Source of the DNA: Salvia splendens
Taxonomy: Eukaryota; Streptophyta; Magnoliopsida; Lamiales; Lamiaceae
Length of the DNA: 64,000 nt
Assembly: GCF_004379255.2 (NCBI RefSeq)
Contig: NC_056051.1
Coordinates: 7,094,062-7,158,061, forward strand
Direction of reading: 5' to 3'
Shown here: piece by piece, positions 35,424-48,485 of the stretch
Numbering within the stretch: position 1 is the stretch's first letter
Layout of the letters: each line of letters begins with the position of its first letter
Translations under genes and position numbers: made by a program
Notes under the pieces: generated by a model
Told to the model about the DNA's origin: nothing
The model's database searches: none
The model's input: only the letters and a program-made list of their open reading frames with translations

Positions 35424-37437
35424 TATTTTTTAATCGATATGTATATAGTGCCATTTAGACTATGATGGAGAAATTAAATACCCTCGAGAGTCGAGGCATT
35501 GGTTTTGAGTTTAATTTTGTCATTAATAGTTAGAATTGGTTGTATTCAATTTTATTACGTAAATAATAATGGGGCATAATATATGACACAAGAAATACTA
35601 GTACTATTAGAATAAGGGATTCAACCCCAAAAATATCTACATAAGCAAGCACATTACTATATTCGATTGAGTAGGTGTTGTGACAAATCAAAAGATGTAC
35701 AAGAAACGTAAGGCTTCTAAAATATTACTTCCCTAAGAAAAAAGTTGTGGATGGGGTTTAGCTAAGATAATATTTAAATTGATATTCTTTTTGTCTTTAG
35801 TCTTTCGTGTATGGTCCAAAATTTTCAATTAATTTCTACTGACAGGATGGATTTAAATATTATTCCTTTTTAGCTCTACTCTTGCAAAATACTCAAAGTT
35901 CAATTAAAAAAATCGGGTAATTCATTTTTATAATCAAAAAAGTACTCCCCCCTTACGCAAAAAAGTGCAAATTTTATACATTTTCTTTCCATCTTATGAT
36001 GATATGAAAGTTCTTGAAGTTTGGGACCAAAAGTCCAACCTGATGAAAATTATGTATAAATGTTGAACCCAAAATGTATTTTTGGCTTTATATTGTCTGG
36101 TTGGACTTAGAATATATGTACAACTCTTACTTTTCTCTTTTGTTTTTTTCTTAAAAGAATTTAAGAATGATTTGGGATCTTTCTATTTCTAATCACAAAA
36201 GAAGAAAAGAACTCATCTAGAACAGATGGAATTCTATATATAGAAAACCTTAAATTAATTGACATTTTACATAATAAAATTGATATAATTGTGGTACAAC
36301 AAAGTTTTGATCTTACACATTCTTGAATTAAAGGGTAATTGAAGGATTCAATGTCTGTAATTTAATTCCTACTAAAAGAAAAGGATAAAACGTAGAAATA
36401 TTAATCCAATTCTTTTTTGTTATGAAAATAAAATGCTAAAACATGACCACTAGTTAGAAGTTTGTTAAAAGAACAAGAACAAACAAATAAAAATGAGAAT
36501 CGGCATCTAAATCTACGATTCAATCCTTAATCGAAGGATGGTGATTTTTTCAAACTGGAGTTTTCTTCCACCCAACTTATTAAATTATTTCTTTCTGGTG
36601 CTTATTACAGACCAAATCATTAAACTTCTCTCGATAAAACCTTACCTTCGTTGCAAAAATAACAATACTAGTCTTTTCTAACTACTTTTCTGCGTTGTCT
36701 TAACATATACTGTCAATGTAATTCTATAAAAATATTAGTATGAAATAAAATACGAAATTGAAGTAAATTCAATAGAAAATAGAAGAAGAATAGTGTAGAT
36801 GAAAATGGTTTCTAGATATCTTTCCTCAGACTCATCCCCTATAAGAACATATGCTTGAACCCCATAGAAATGATGGCCTTCCCAAAGTAGACAGCTCTGC
36901 CCTATCCACGTGTAAGGCATCCATTGGTGCCAAATGTACAAGGGCGGCGCACCAAACAGACATGACATTGCTGGATCAAAAAAAATGTTGGCGAATAAAT
37001 ATCCATATGATTTGTTTTATTAAGTTCATTTTTTATACTATTAAAGATTTCCAAGTAAATCAAAGATCAAGTATTAGTAATACTAATGATGTGGATAATT
37101 AATGCTTCTTCCATCCCATTTTAGTTGATGTATATTTACTAGTCCCCAAAGAATATGCACTTTGGATACGATGAGTCTTAATTCAAAATTGGTAAAGTAA
37201 GTGAAAGGTAGAGAAAAAAAGTAATTAAAGTATTGTTATGAGTCCCACCATATTAGAGAGAAAAAAGTTTTCAAAATTGGAAAGTCTATATTCTTGTGGG
37301 AGGGGGAGTATATTTTAGGCATGCGCGCTTAAGAAAATTGACGTTTATAATCAAATGCACATATCACAAATCCGAGTATCAGTTTAATGTGTGTAGGTCT
37401 GAAATTCGGGTGCTAGTTCAAATATGTGTAGATTCGG
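35424..37437. other. Intergenic region with one unexplained 77-codon frame
   Basis: AT-rich except for 36800-36968, where a minus-strand frame reads MSCLFGAPPLYIWHQWMPYT, then HHFYGVQAYVLIGDESEERY. It looks like real protein sequence by composition but I do not recognise it. About 37107-37313 may be a Stowaway-like unit. Confidence 0.45.
36735..36968 (-). pseudogene. Unrecognised exon-like fragment
   Basis: 77 codons on the minus strand; the first 55 are rich in Trp, Gly, Tyr and His and lie in locally GC-richer DNA, unlike chance frames nearby. The last 20 are AT-derived. There are no flanking exons I can join to it. It could be a captured or relic exon; the family is unknown. Confidence 0.3.
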
Positions 37438-37700
37438 TTAATTAGAGCATCCGCAGTGGCGGACGTCAGGCCGGCGTGGATAACTTATATGACTGAGTTG
37501 TCGACATGTTAAAATCATATTCGAAGTTCCAACATACAAATTCTGGTGGCAGATGCACGCGTCACTCACATTGTCGTTTGTCGAACAGTTTGTCCATGTT
37601 GGCATTTGGTTTCGCCGTAGTTGTTTGTCATTATTGAAAAACACTAAAAATATGAAACTTAAAATATTCTCATTCAAATTCAGAAAGCTATTCAAAATTG
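37438..37700. mobile_element. Possible PIF/Harbinger-type terminus
   Basis: TTAGAGCATCCGCAGTGGCG resembles the common end of plant PIF/Harbinger-related MITEs (TTA, then GAGCATCC.CA.TGG). The matching inverted end was not found nearby, so this may be a one-sided relic. Confidence 0.35.
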
Positions 37701-39136
37701 AAGTGACAATTATGCCATAATAATTTATAGCTTAATGTAATTGTGTAGGGATTGTGATAGGATATTGACAGCATCTGTTAATGAAGAAAATAAACCATGG
37801 GGTGGTGGTGGTGGCGGCGGCGTGAATGCTTGTTGTCACGCCGTCCAAACAAAACCTTTGAGCCAATATCAGCCACCCCACGCGCAATCAATAACTATTT
37901 TTACACAATACTATAACTTCTCTCTATCTATAACTATTTTGTTTTTTGAGGGAATGTGTAAATTAAAGTTAAATATAAAAGTGTTAGTGCGGTTTTGCTT
38001 CTCCTCTTCAATTTCTGATCATATAAATATGCATACATATCACTCTCCCCACCAAATTAACCAACATTTGATAACTTGTTATCATTCATTAGCATTGCAT
38101 ACTCATCACCTTCTCTCTCTATATATACACCAATATATATCGACACACCATTCTCCTCTTAGTTTCCCTCCCTCTCTCTCAAGAACGGAACGATCTCAAG
38201 ACCCGAGCCTCCCGGTTAGTACAATTCTCTTTCTTGTGCTCGTAGCTTTGCTCGGAACGAGCAAATTGCTTCCTCGTTTCGAGAGAAAAAAAAGGCAAAA
38301 ACACAATATACGTGTTTGAAGAAATAGAGAAAATACTCCTACTTCTGTTTTACAATAGTTGAGCCACATTTTCTGATAGTTTTACTGTATCTTAATCATT
38401 CCATTTCAGGGCAAAAATCAACACACTAAATATTTTTCTTTGTTCTCTAATCTACTTTATCATCTTTTCATTTATCTATTTATTCTCTTTCCACTTAACT
38501 CACTAAATACACGGAGGAAATATATATTATAAAAACAAATATGTTAGCTTACTAATTATATGTATATTGTCATAAATTATTTAACAAAGAGTATAGGGGG
38601 AGGGGGGGATGGGTACTGAAAACACCTTCTACACCAGGAAGCATGGAGTGGAATGTACTCAAAGAAAACAACATGCTCATGTCTCTCTCTCTCTCCTCTC
38701 TCTCTCTAAAAGTCAATGTTTTCGGCCAATACCATCTATACTTTTGTGTTCAATATACTTTCTCTTAATCACTATACATGCAAGTAAGTGATTGGCCTAT
38801 GTTACTAGATAGGTGGGGGTGGGGAACCCCACCCCACCACCCACCCCCACCCCCACCCCTAAATTTCCCTCATAAACCACTGTGTCAACACATGTTATCA
38901 AACATTGCTGGGACCATCATTCCATTTGGCTCACGAATGGATATGCAATGAATCATTTCATTTCTTGGATCAAAGAGTTGTGTGAATTTCACTAAAGTGC
39001 CTTTGCACACATTGACAAATATATCGCCCCCACACCATTCTAGTGCTTTTCATGATCTCTAAATCAATGAAAACCTTTCAAAGATTCATCTAAATACATC
39101 TCTCTCTCTCTCTATCTCTTTAGATCGAAGAAGAAG
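37701..39136. other. Upstream region of the NAC gene
   Basis: Holds a GGT/GGC run at 37800-37822, CT-rich runs (38677-38708 and 39099-39120), TATATATA motifs near 38120, and a C-rich tract at 38827-38859. A 192-codon frame at 37741-38319 is low complexity and not accepted. The CT-rich tract just before the ATG at 39137 is a likely 5' leader. Confidence 0.5.
38812..38860. promoter_or_regulatory. Candidate G-quadruplex/i-motif tract upstream of the NAC gene
   Basis: GGTGGGGGTGGGG is followed by six C-tracts (CCCC, CCCC, CCC, CCCCC, CCCCC, CCCC) separated by one to three bases. The minus strand could fold into a quadruplex. It lies about 280-325 bases before the start codon. A role is inferred only. 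Confidence 0.4.
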
Positions 39137-40668
39137 ATGGACATGGAGTCTTGCGTCCCTCCCGGCTTCCGATTCCACCCCACCGAGGAAGAACTCCTTG
39201 GCTACTACCTCAAGAGGAAGATCGACGACCTCAAAATCGACCTTGATGTTATCATCGAGGTCGATCTCTATAATATTGAGCCATGGGACATTCATGGTAA
39301 GTAACAATTTAATTTCAAGTTCGAGTCCACTGTAGCGCACCTAAGAAAAAAAAATAGATTTCCAAATTATATATACATATATTGTCAATTTGTCATTGCC
39401 TCATTACATGATGCTATTGTGTGTGATTAATAGATAGGTGCAAATTTGGATATGAGGAGCAAAATGAGTGGTACTTCTTCAGCCATAAGGATAGGAAGTA
39501 TCCGACCGGGACACGGACCAATAGGGCGACGACAGCTGGATTCTGGAAGGCGACCGGAAGGGATAAGGCGGTGCTGTCCAAGGACAAGATCATTGGCATG
39601 AGGAAGACGCTTGTGTTCTACAAAGGGCGCGCGCCAAATGGCCGGAAAACGGATTGGATCATGCACGAGTATCGCCTTCAAACCTCCGAGCACGGACCGC
39701 CTCAGGTAATTGAAACTTTGTGATTTTAAAAAAATTAAACAAAAAATATCAAATCATTTTTTAAAATTATCTAAATTTGGGTTCATAAACATGTACTTAA
39801 TCCTATATAATAGGATCAATTTCACAATTTGGTAGTTTTTGTAACTTTATTAGTTTGAAAATGGTCCTTTTGAATATAGTGGCATGCTATGTTACTTGAA
39901 TTTCATGTGAAGAACCACTTTCTTTTGGGGTGTAATGATTTCAAGTCTCCCATTCTTTCTTTCTTAGAGCACTTTCTAAGGTTCAAAAACTAATGACAAA
40001 ATTAACTCAATTTCTCTTTATTAGTATTTTCCACATTCTCTACTTTTTGTTACATTTTCATGTTACACCTCGCTTCTATGCAACGCTAATAAAAAAAATC
40101 TCTTTTATTATCTTTTTCTCTACATTTTGAACATCTAAACCCTAAAATAGAGAATTCAATTCTTACAACGTTTTCATGTTAAATCTCGTATCTCGTTTTG
40201 CAGGAAGAAGGGTGGGTCGTCTGTCGCGCGTTCAAGAAGCCAAACCCGAGCCACAAGCAAGGCTACGACGCTTGGAGCTACATGAGGTCAAACATGAGCA
40301 ACGCCAGCAGCATCAACAACAACAACAACTATTGCTACAGACCTCCATCATATCCCAACATGCCTAATTTCGACCAGAACCTAAACCTCCACCACCAGCC
40401 CACTTTCATGGCCAAATCTCTCGGCCAGATTGTGGAGATACCGAAGCTCGACAGCCCCTCCATGTCCACGAGCTTCGCCAACGAGGAGGCTCACGAAGAC
40501 ATCAAGAGCGGCTTTGGAAGCCATTTTAGCAGCTTCGATTATAAGCATCAAATGATGGGAACGACGTCGTTTGACTACGCGAACATGGCGCCGTTGGTCC
40601 CACATGGTGATGAGCTGGATGATCAAAGCCATTTGAGCCATGTACTTGAATGCTTTCCTGACTTATAG
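39137..40668 (+). CDS. NAC transcription factor of the VND/NST (VND7-like) secondary-wall type
   Basis: Three exons, 39137-39296, 39434-39705 and 40204-40668, join in frame to 298 residues. The NAC domain fills residues 6-160: [20 protein letters not shown] (subdomain A), IDLDVI and [20 protein letters not shown] (B, C), [12 protein letters not shown] and [12 protein letters not shown] (C, D), [20 protein letters not shown] (D, E) and [13 protein letters not shown]. Intron positions fit the standard NAC pattern. The KRKID...[13 protein letters not shown] stretch is closest, in memory, to VND7, a switch for xylem vessel formation that acts in the nucleus on secondary-wall and cell-death genes. 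The C-terminus is Asn/Ser-rich and ends [10 protein letters not shown], an acidic-hydrophobic activation-type tail. The gene is intact. Subgroup is probable; the exact orthologue is not settled. Confidence 0.92.
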
Positions 40669-42766
40669 ATGGTTGCAATTTTATTTAGGTTTTTATTTAG
40701 AGGGAAAGGGAGGAAGTTGTAAAAAATAACAAGACTTTCGTTGGTAAATTTGATCAAAGGTAGCTCTGCCTTTGATCTTGCGACGTAGGCTGATTATTGT
40801 TGATTTTGATGATTCTTGACTGCTTTTTTTGTTTGTAAGCAATTGTGAATTTTATTATAATATGAATATTATATGTGTTGTTATTGATTGCCTCATAGTG
40901 AAGATATAGTGCATCTTTTTTTTCATGGTTTTTTTGGGTCTTCTTTTCATACATTTTTTGAACTATGTATTAATATTGGAAATTAACTATGATAAGTATG
41001 TCCATATCTGAATATTATTTTATCAAGAATCGTTTTTAAATACTAATACTGTTTTCTTTTTGTTGTTGGATCACTTGAAGATCATCTGGTCATTTTCAAT
41101 ATCATATAACATAGAGACATCAACAAGCATAAAACAAAGAAAAAATTAAGTACATCCTTAAAAAAAGATAATATTATGCCCCATATCTTAAAATTTTATC
41201 ATTAAAAAATAAATGGTTTTATTTATAAAGAGATAATATATCTTTAAAAATCACTAGTATATCCTTAAAAAAATGTTAAATGAAAATATCTTAAAGATAG
41301 GGATGATCTGTATCATACTAACCTACTTGCTATAGTATTATGAAATATTTTTATAAATTAAATTTGTATCGTTTTTAATCCAAATTAAGCTCATATTATC
41401 CAATATTTGTATTTCATGCATAATTACACACACTTGCACAACTCATCATAAATTAAATTTTGTACCGTTTTTAAGGCAATTGGTCGCTCTTGAAATTATT
41501 TTATTAACTTTAATTAGCTATTGCCTTGTTCATATTGAATACTATAATTTAATTTGGCTTGATTGTAATTTAAAAAATATTTTATTTTTGACCTTCACAT
41601 TCCTAACACGGCTATAGTTCTCTTTGGCTACCAATTTAGTGATTATATATTTATATGCATTCAAAAGAAATTATGAACTTCACAATCTTACCTAAAAAAA
41701 ATTCTAGAGTTTTTCTTTCATTTACAGAGTCGAGTAAGTAGAAAAAGAATTGGGCTGGGTCGGGCCAACTCGGGCTGGGCCATCTAGCCCAAGGGTAAAA
41801 ACCATGCGGGTCAAATTAATTGTTTTCCGTATAAATTTTACAGTCCTTCACTAAATTTTAAATTGTCTAGTAATATCAAATATAGTAAAATAAAATTATT
41901 AATTCTGAAATAGAAAATATTAATTTTTCAATAATTAGTGATAAATTAAACTACTTTCACGGATTTAGGTCATAATATTTTGCATGATTCAAGATACAAA
42001 ACGTGGACATGATTTGAACGGATTATCATGGTTTACATACACTACATAATTTTAGGTTAAGAGTAATATGGTAATCCCCATATCTCATAATAGATGTCAC
42101 AAAAAATGTCACATTTTATTTTTTAAAAAAAGTTTTCTCTCACATTAATATAAATATACTATTTTCTCTCTTCAACCTAACACACAAAATAACATCTCTT
42201 AAAATCCTGTGTCACTTCCTAAGTGTGCCATATATTATGAGACGGAGGAATTACTATAATCAAGCAAAATAAAATACAATATCAATATTAAATTTTTGTT
42301 TATAAATGCGTTTATAAATAAGAATAATAGAATCCAAAAGGCATATGCTACATGTGTTAGATTAGATTAGCTCAAATAGCTGGAGATATGATCCAGCAAC
42401 TCCAACTCCCTAAATTTGCGTTTGTTTTTTCAAATTCAAACAATTATTGAACAATCGTTTACTCCTCTTCCACACCTTCTCTCTCTCAACTTTGATCCTA
42501 GGGTTTGTTTTTTGTATGAACAATATCTACCCCTCATTTTTGTTGCTTCAATTTTGATGATATATAAACACATTCACGCAATTCCGTTATCTGCCCCTCT
42601 ATTCCAGCTCAATTTGATGAAATTCCCCCGATTCCAATTGCATTAACGAATCTCCCTCAATTTCTGAGCGCGTTTCTGAGCGGGGGCGGTTTCGATCTGC
42701 TAATCGCAGGATCAGCAGGAATGATCGATTCCCAAAGCAATTTTTCGAATTCGTGTTTTGATCATA
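40669..42766. other. Intergenic region between the NAC and VTT genes
   Basis: AT-rich. The first 300 bases are 3' flank of the NAC gene. GGGCTGGGTCGGGCC words near 41750 and a Stowaway-like end near 42245 (GAGACGGAGGAATTA) suggest small transposon relics. From about 42450 a CT-rich leader leads into the next gene. Confidence 0.5.
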
Positions 42767-45034
42767 ATGAAGGCTACTGAAATCCTGCGCAGTTCGTCGG
42801 CTCCCAACGCTTTGTTCGAGTCGTTTTCAACGTCGTCTGCGCCATCGATTTCCATGGCGGCGCCGCGGGGCGTGTACGCGGAGAGCGGCGGCGGGGGGAG
42901 GGCGTTGGATGAGGACAGGGAGAGGAATGCGGATTCGCCGACGGACAAGAAATACAGGGCGGAAAAATCGCCGCCCTCGAGGTGGGAATTCGTGGCGGCG
43001 TTGGGGGTATTTCTGTCATTTTCGTCGGCTCTGTTGTTTATTTACCTTACGATGCCCGCAGCGGATTACAATATCCTCAAGCTGCCTCGCACTCTTGCAG
43101 ATCTTCGCTTGCTCAAGTTAAGAGCTTTTCTTATTTTAGTTTTTAAATTTAAATTGGTTGCTCGATTGATATTTTTAGGCTGGATATTGATCGATGGTAG
43201 GTATAGCTTTAGCCCAATTTGCTTTTAAATGTGTTTCGATTTGGATTCTGAGGGTTGTATTATGCAGTGTTGTATGTGTCTATTCATGAGATAGAGTTAG
43301 ACAGTTGGCTAAAAGTGAAAGAAACAGACTATATGTGATCAAAAATCCGAGACTCTACTCAATTTGCTTTTAAATGCGTTGCCAATTTGTATTTTTGAGA
43401 ATTGTGTTTTGCCGAATTGGAATTTGGTTTATTGATGAGATAGAGTTAGCAGAATGTAGGAGCAGTGGCCGAGAATCCAAGAGTGATCATGGCAATGCAC
43501 CTTGATTGTGCTGTTTGTAACCATTTTTCGGAGTTCTACAACATAATTTGGAATAAGGTGAAAAGAATAGTAAAGGAGAAATTAAGATTAAAATGTCTAG
43601 TATATAGGGTTTATTGATTTATTTTAGCATAGAAATTAGATCGATGATTGATAGCTTTAGCTCAATTTGCATTGGAATGTGGTTCCTATTTTTGTTTTGA
43701 AGAATTGCATGTTGCTTACTTGATATTTTGTTTATTGTTGATAAAGAGTTAGAATGTAAGAGCACAAAATATATGTCACTGAGAGTCCGAGATTATGATC
43801 ATGGCAATTCACTTTGATTAGCTTTGTTTTAAATCATTTTTCGGAGTTTCACACCAGAACATGCTAAGTTAAAGAATGATATTTCAAGTTCATCTCCTGC
43901 CAAAAACAGACTAACATTTATGAGAAATGTAAGAAACTCAACTTGCATAAGCTATATTGTGTAGATACCATTAGTTCTACTCAATTCTGTTTGGATTTTT
44001 GTAATGGTAGCATTGTGACATTTATATCGTGTTCCAGAGATCATCTTGGTAGTTATGCCCGACACTACCCAGCAAAGTTCATTCTTGGTTACTGTTCGAC
44101 ATACATATTCATGCAGACATTTATGATACCAGGGACAATTTTCATGTCCTTGCTAGCTGGAGCTCTTTTTGGAGTTGGCCGAGGCCTCTTTTTGGTTGTC
44201 TTTAATGCCACTGCTGGTGCATCGTCTTGCTATTTTCTGTCTAAACTAATTGGCAAACCCATTGTTGTCTGGTTGTGGCCTGAAAAGCTGCGATACTTTC
44301 AGACAGAGGTGCGCTTCTCTCTCCCCTTTTGATCTCAAGTCGCAAGTATCCTATGTAATATCCCCACGATTCATTTGATCAATGTGGTGTGGTGCTGTGC
44401 TGTGCCTGTTTGGCTATCGTGTTAAAATGGATGAACGGGAGAGAAAACTAGTTAGTCTACTATGTGTGTGTGTGAGATAAAAATGGCTTATGTATAGGTT
44501 AAATGTGGACACCTTGGATTTTGCTTACTTTTTAAGTATGTTAGATGCATCAATGATTCTGGATATGTTAGCTAGTCCCGTTATCCAGAACTTTTTGACT
44601 TTGACATGCTGATATTTGTCTTTTATTGATAGCAGATAGGGAGGCATAGAGACAAGTTGCTCAACTACATGCTCTTCCTGCGAGTTACCCCAACATTGCC
44701 CAATCTTTTCATCAATTTGGCTTCACCAATTGTAGATATCCCATTTTATATCTTCTTTCTCGCAACAGTCATCGGTCTCATACCAGCCTCCTATATTACT
44801 GTCAGTGTAAGTCTTTTCACTTTCCTCAGTCATACATATCTCTTTCGAAGTTTATTATGGCTATTGGAATTGATTGGATAAGCATGCCTCGTTTTCATTG
44901 TTTAGGCTGGGCTTGCACTTGGAGATCTAAAGTCGGTGAAAGATCTATACGATTACAAGACCTTGGCTGTGCTTTTCCTCATTGGGTCTGTTTTATTATT
45001 CCCAACCCTCCGGAAGAGCAAAGCAAGTGTATGA
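42767..45034 (+). CDS. SNARE-associated/VTT-domain membrane protein (TMEM41/DedA-like)
   Basis: Four exons with GT/AG borders: 42767-43116, 44038-44308, 44636-44806, 44906-45034; 306 residues. The first 65 residues are Ser/Ala/Gly-rich and probably cytosolic, followed by a membrane helix (EFVAALGVFLSFSSALLFIY). The VTT core holds YIFMQTFMIPGTIFMSLLAG, ATAGASSCYFLSKLIG, LLNYMLFLRVTPTLPNLFIN and FLATVIGLIPASYITVS, then AGLALGDL and a last helix ending in KSKASV. This is the plant family of SNARE-associated Golgi proteins related to TMEM41B and VMP1, thought to be lipid scramblases of the ER/Golgi; function here is by family. The start ATG at 42767 has an in-frame TTG upstream but no better ATG. 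The gene appears intact. Confidence 0.92.
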
Positions 45035-45504
45035 ATGGATCGGGTCGTGTATTTCCACCCGTCTCAGAGGAGTCCTGGGAACAAAAGGATTCCTTCATCC
45101 GGGTGAGTATTGAAGGCTATTCATTTATTGTTTGAAGATAACACAGCAGAAATTGTGAGATTTTATATTGAGACATGAAGCAACACATGATGTTGCTGTA
45201 TGTATATATATTTATTCAACTCAAATTTCTAATGTCAGCTTATAGAAATAGTTATTCTTGTGTTTGATCCATACATCATTATTCAGGGGTTATGCTATTC
45301 TCATAGATTATTGTGTTCATTTATACTACTTATCTCATTTACCTCAATGAATACACATTTGTATCATAACCAAATCTTGAAGAATACATAAATGAGACAT
45401 AATATCAGAATATAAAAATTCGACACAACATAACAACAAACAAGGAAAAACTGCCCAACAGTTACACCTGAAAATATTGCCATAGATAGAAACGAACATC
45501 TATT
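45035..45504. other. 3' flank between convergent genes
   Basis: Holds the 3' end of the VTT gene and the 3' flank of LRR kinase pseudogene 2. Bases 45320-45500 match 49140-49223 plus 55024-55190, showing that the kinase 3' flank was duplicated together with the kinase. Confidence 0.6.
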
Positions 45505-48485
45505 TCAATGTTGGTACGAAGCAACATTTCTGCCATTTCTATAAATTGGAAACACATTTCTAATCTTCTTCAAGTCATTAACAACCTCTGCCATCGACAT
45601 GCGATCTCTTGGAAGCTGCATTGAGCATCTCACTCCAATCCTCAGAATTGAAACAATGCAATCCCAATACTTTTCATCCACATTAAGTTCTTGATGCAGA
45701 AATGGATCCACTACTTCCATTACACGGTCCTTCAAGGCAGTGCTAACCAAGTCTTGGTGATTTAGGCACCCATTAAATGCATCACTTGTTGGTCTTTTGT
45801 TTGTGAACATCTCAAGCAAAAGCACTCCGTAACTGTGTACATCTCTCCTTGCGTTGATGCAATGTAGTTCATGCCATACTCTAAGCCAAATACATAGGCA
45901 AATTAGCTGTATACATATAAAGAAAAACTTGATAGTTAAAGAGTCTAAAGTTTGAAGTAAACCTGGAGCAAAGTAGCCTATGGTACCCATTACTGCTGAT
46001 GAACTGCTTCCTTCTGTGGATGCCAAGCTCTGTGAAACAATTTTGGCTAATCCAAAATCACCAACTTTGGCCACCATGTCTTGATCCAAGAGAATGTTAC
46101 TCGGCTTCAAATCTCCATGAATAACTACGGAGTCAGTAGCGCAATGCAAGTACTCAACTGCAGATGCAATATCAATAGCAATATTCAGTCTCTGAATAGC
46201 ACTGAGAGCTCCCTTGCCTTCATTCTCATAATGCAGCCAATTCTCGAGGCTTCCGTTGCCCACAAATTCATACACCAAAGCCTTAAAATCATTCCCTTGA
46301 AAATCAGTGCTGTCACGTACACTCACAATCTTGAGCAAGTTTCTGTGTCGTATGCCTCTCAATGCATTGGATTCTGATGCCAAACTCTTACAAGCTCCTC
46401 TTACATTGAGATTAAGAAACCTTCACTGCTACATCTGTCTGCTCATCATCATCATTGATAGTTCCTTTATACACATGTCCAAATCTACCTGCACCCACTA
46501 GATTCGTCTCCGAGAATCCATTTGTGGCATACAAGAGATCTCCGTAAGATAGCCTCAAAAACTCCAGCAGTTGGAATATTGAGGTTCCAACATTTTGCAA
46601 TGTTCGTCGCTTGTAGATAATGATCACACATAAGCACACTGCAATCGCTAGGCATATGGCTCCGACAATAGTTGGGATCAAGATTTTCCCAAAACTTTTC
46701 TTGTTGGATTTTTGTGAGGATAGACAAGAAGATAGGTTCATAGTTGCAATACCTCCGCACAAATCTTGGTTTCCTTTAAGTGAGATTGCACTCTCATTTT
46801 GGAAAACTCCAAGAGTTGGGACTTCACCTTGCAGGTTATTGAAAGAAATGTTGAGATACAACAAGCGAATCTCAACCAGAAATCTCAACCAGAAATCTTG
46901 GAATCACTCCTGAAAGGTTATTCTGTGAAAGATCCAAATATTCTAAACCTCTCAAAGCCCTCAAACTATCAGGTATCTCACCTTGAAAAGAATTTCTCTC
47001 TAGGTGAAGCAAGCTGAGCATCACACAACTCCCCAAAGAAGGAGGAATGGTTCCGGATAATCTATTGTGGGACAAGTCCATGTATCCAAGATTTCTCAAA
47101 GCCCCAACTTCTGATGGAATAGTACCCGTCAAAACGTTGTGAGATAGGTCAAGTCCAATGGAGATGGAGGAAAGCTTGATGATTTCAGGAGGTATTAAGC
47201 CACTGAAGTTATTGTATGAAAGATTTAATTCTGACAAGTTGGTACAGTTTGCAAGACTTTGAGGTATACTCCCAGAAAGATTATTTAATGCTAAGGAAAG
47301 AGCGTTCAACAAAGTCAAGTTGCCCAATGAAAATGGCTTCTCATTTGTCAGTCTATTTTCATGGATAGTGATATATTGCAAGTTATGGAGTTTTCCAATG
47401 GAGGAAGGAATCAGGCCTTTTAGATTATTGGTATCAGCTAATAAACTAGTGAGACCAACAAGGTCTGTTAGCACAGCACCCACTTCTATGCTTTCAATTA
47501 GGGAAGAGTTAGAAAGCGAAGCTGGAAGCGCTCCACTGAAATTATTATAATTCAAATAAAGGCGCCTCAACTTAGGAAGTGTAGAGCATATGTCGACAGG
47601 TATGTTTCCATTGAGTCGATTGAAATCAAATCCGAAGTGCTCGACACTTGGAGGATTGAAGAGGCCTAATGGAATAGAACCAGTTAGACCATCGTCACTC
47701 ATAACTAGAAACCATAATCTACTAAGCCGAGTGAGCGACTCTGGAATCTCTCCTTGAAACTGGCATGTTCCTAACGAACGTCGTAACAGATCAGTGAGGT
47801 TTCCTAGGAATGGCGGAATAGTCCCGGAAAGCATGTTTACCGACAAGCCTAAATGTTGGAGTCTGACAAGAGAAGCTATCTCGGGGACTATGCCTCCGGT
47901 GAGCTTATTGTCAATCAAATTCAGGTAATAAAGGCTGGTGCATTGTGATAAGTTTGTTGGGATCCCGCCTCCAAAAGAATTATTACTAAACTCGATCACT
48001 TGAAGCCTTCTAAGACGACCAATCTCCTGAGGGATTAGGCAGCTGAAGGTGTTGTTTTGCAAGTCAATGACTCTGAGAAAAGAGAGGTTACCTATGTTAG
48101 GCGAGAGCAATCCCACAAGGCCTTGAGACTGCAGAAACAGAGAGACTACTCTGCCTGGATGCCTTTTGCTGCAGGAGACGCCGTTCCACATGCAGAAATG
48201 CACTGTTTCGTTCCATGAGCTCAAAGCATGCAGTGGATCGTCGTGTATGGAATTCTTCAACACCAGAAGAGCTTCGAGATCAGTATGGTTGTTTGAATGT
48301 GAAGAATAAATGGTAGTCAAGAGGGTGAAGAGAATAAGAAAGAGATTGAATGTGAAGAATAAATGGTAGTCAAGAGGATGAAGAGAATAAGAAAGAGAGT
48401 AGAGATGACATGGTTTTCTGGTTTCGTCAAGTAGTAGAATAGTTTTGCTAGCTTCCTTAAATATATAGAAAGATAATCTATCCAA
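45505..48485 (-). pseudogene. LRR receptor-like kinase pseudogene 2 (nearly full length)
   Basis: On the minus strand: a hydrophobic N-terminus, LRRNT with DLEALLVLKNSIHDDP and WNGVSCSKRHPGRVV, about 20 LRRs (for example LNLIDNKLTGGIVPEI), a transmembrane segment (IVGAICLAIAVCLCVIIIY, near 46660), then a kinase with GAGRFGHVYKGTI, VAVKV, RHRNLLKI, VIHGDLKPSNILLD, KVGDFGLAKI and GTIGYFAP. An 82-bp intron (45881-45962) splits the kinase at the codon after APG, as in LRR-XII kinases. The HGD in the catalytic loop makes it a non-RD kinase, typical of immune receptors. Four lesions break it: a 53-bp tandem duplication in the signal region (48301-48406), a 13-bp duplication (46868-46893), one extra T near 46414, and an extra GA near 45848. 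True start is unclear because of the first duplication. Confidence 0.88.

Noticed and set aside
37741..38319. 192-codon frame before the NAC gene
   Set aside because: Low complexity (Gly run, Ser/His-rich), no motif, and it covers what looks like promoter sequence.
42712..43019. Antisense frames over exon 1 of the VTT gene
   Set aside because: Shadows of a GC-rich coding exon; the sense frame splices cleanly into conserved domains.
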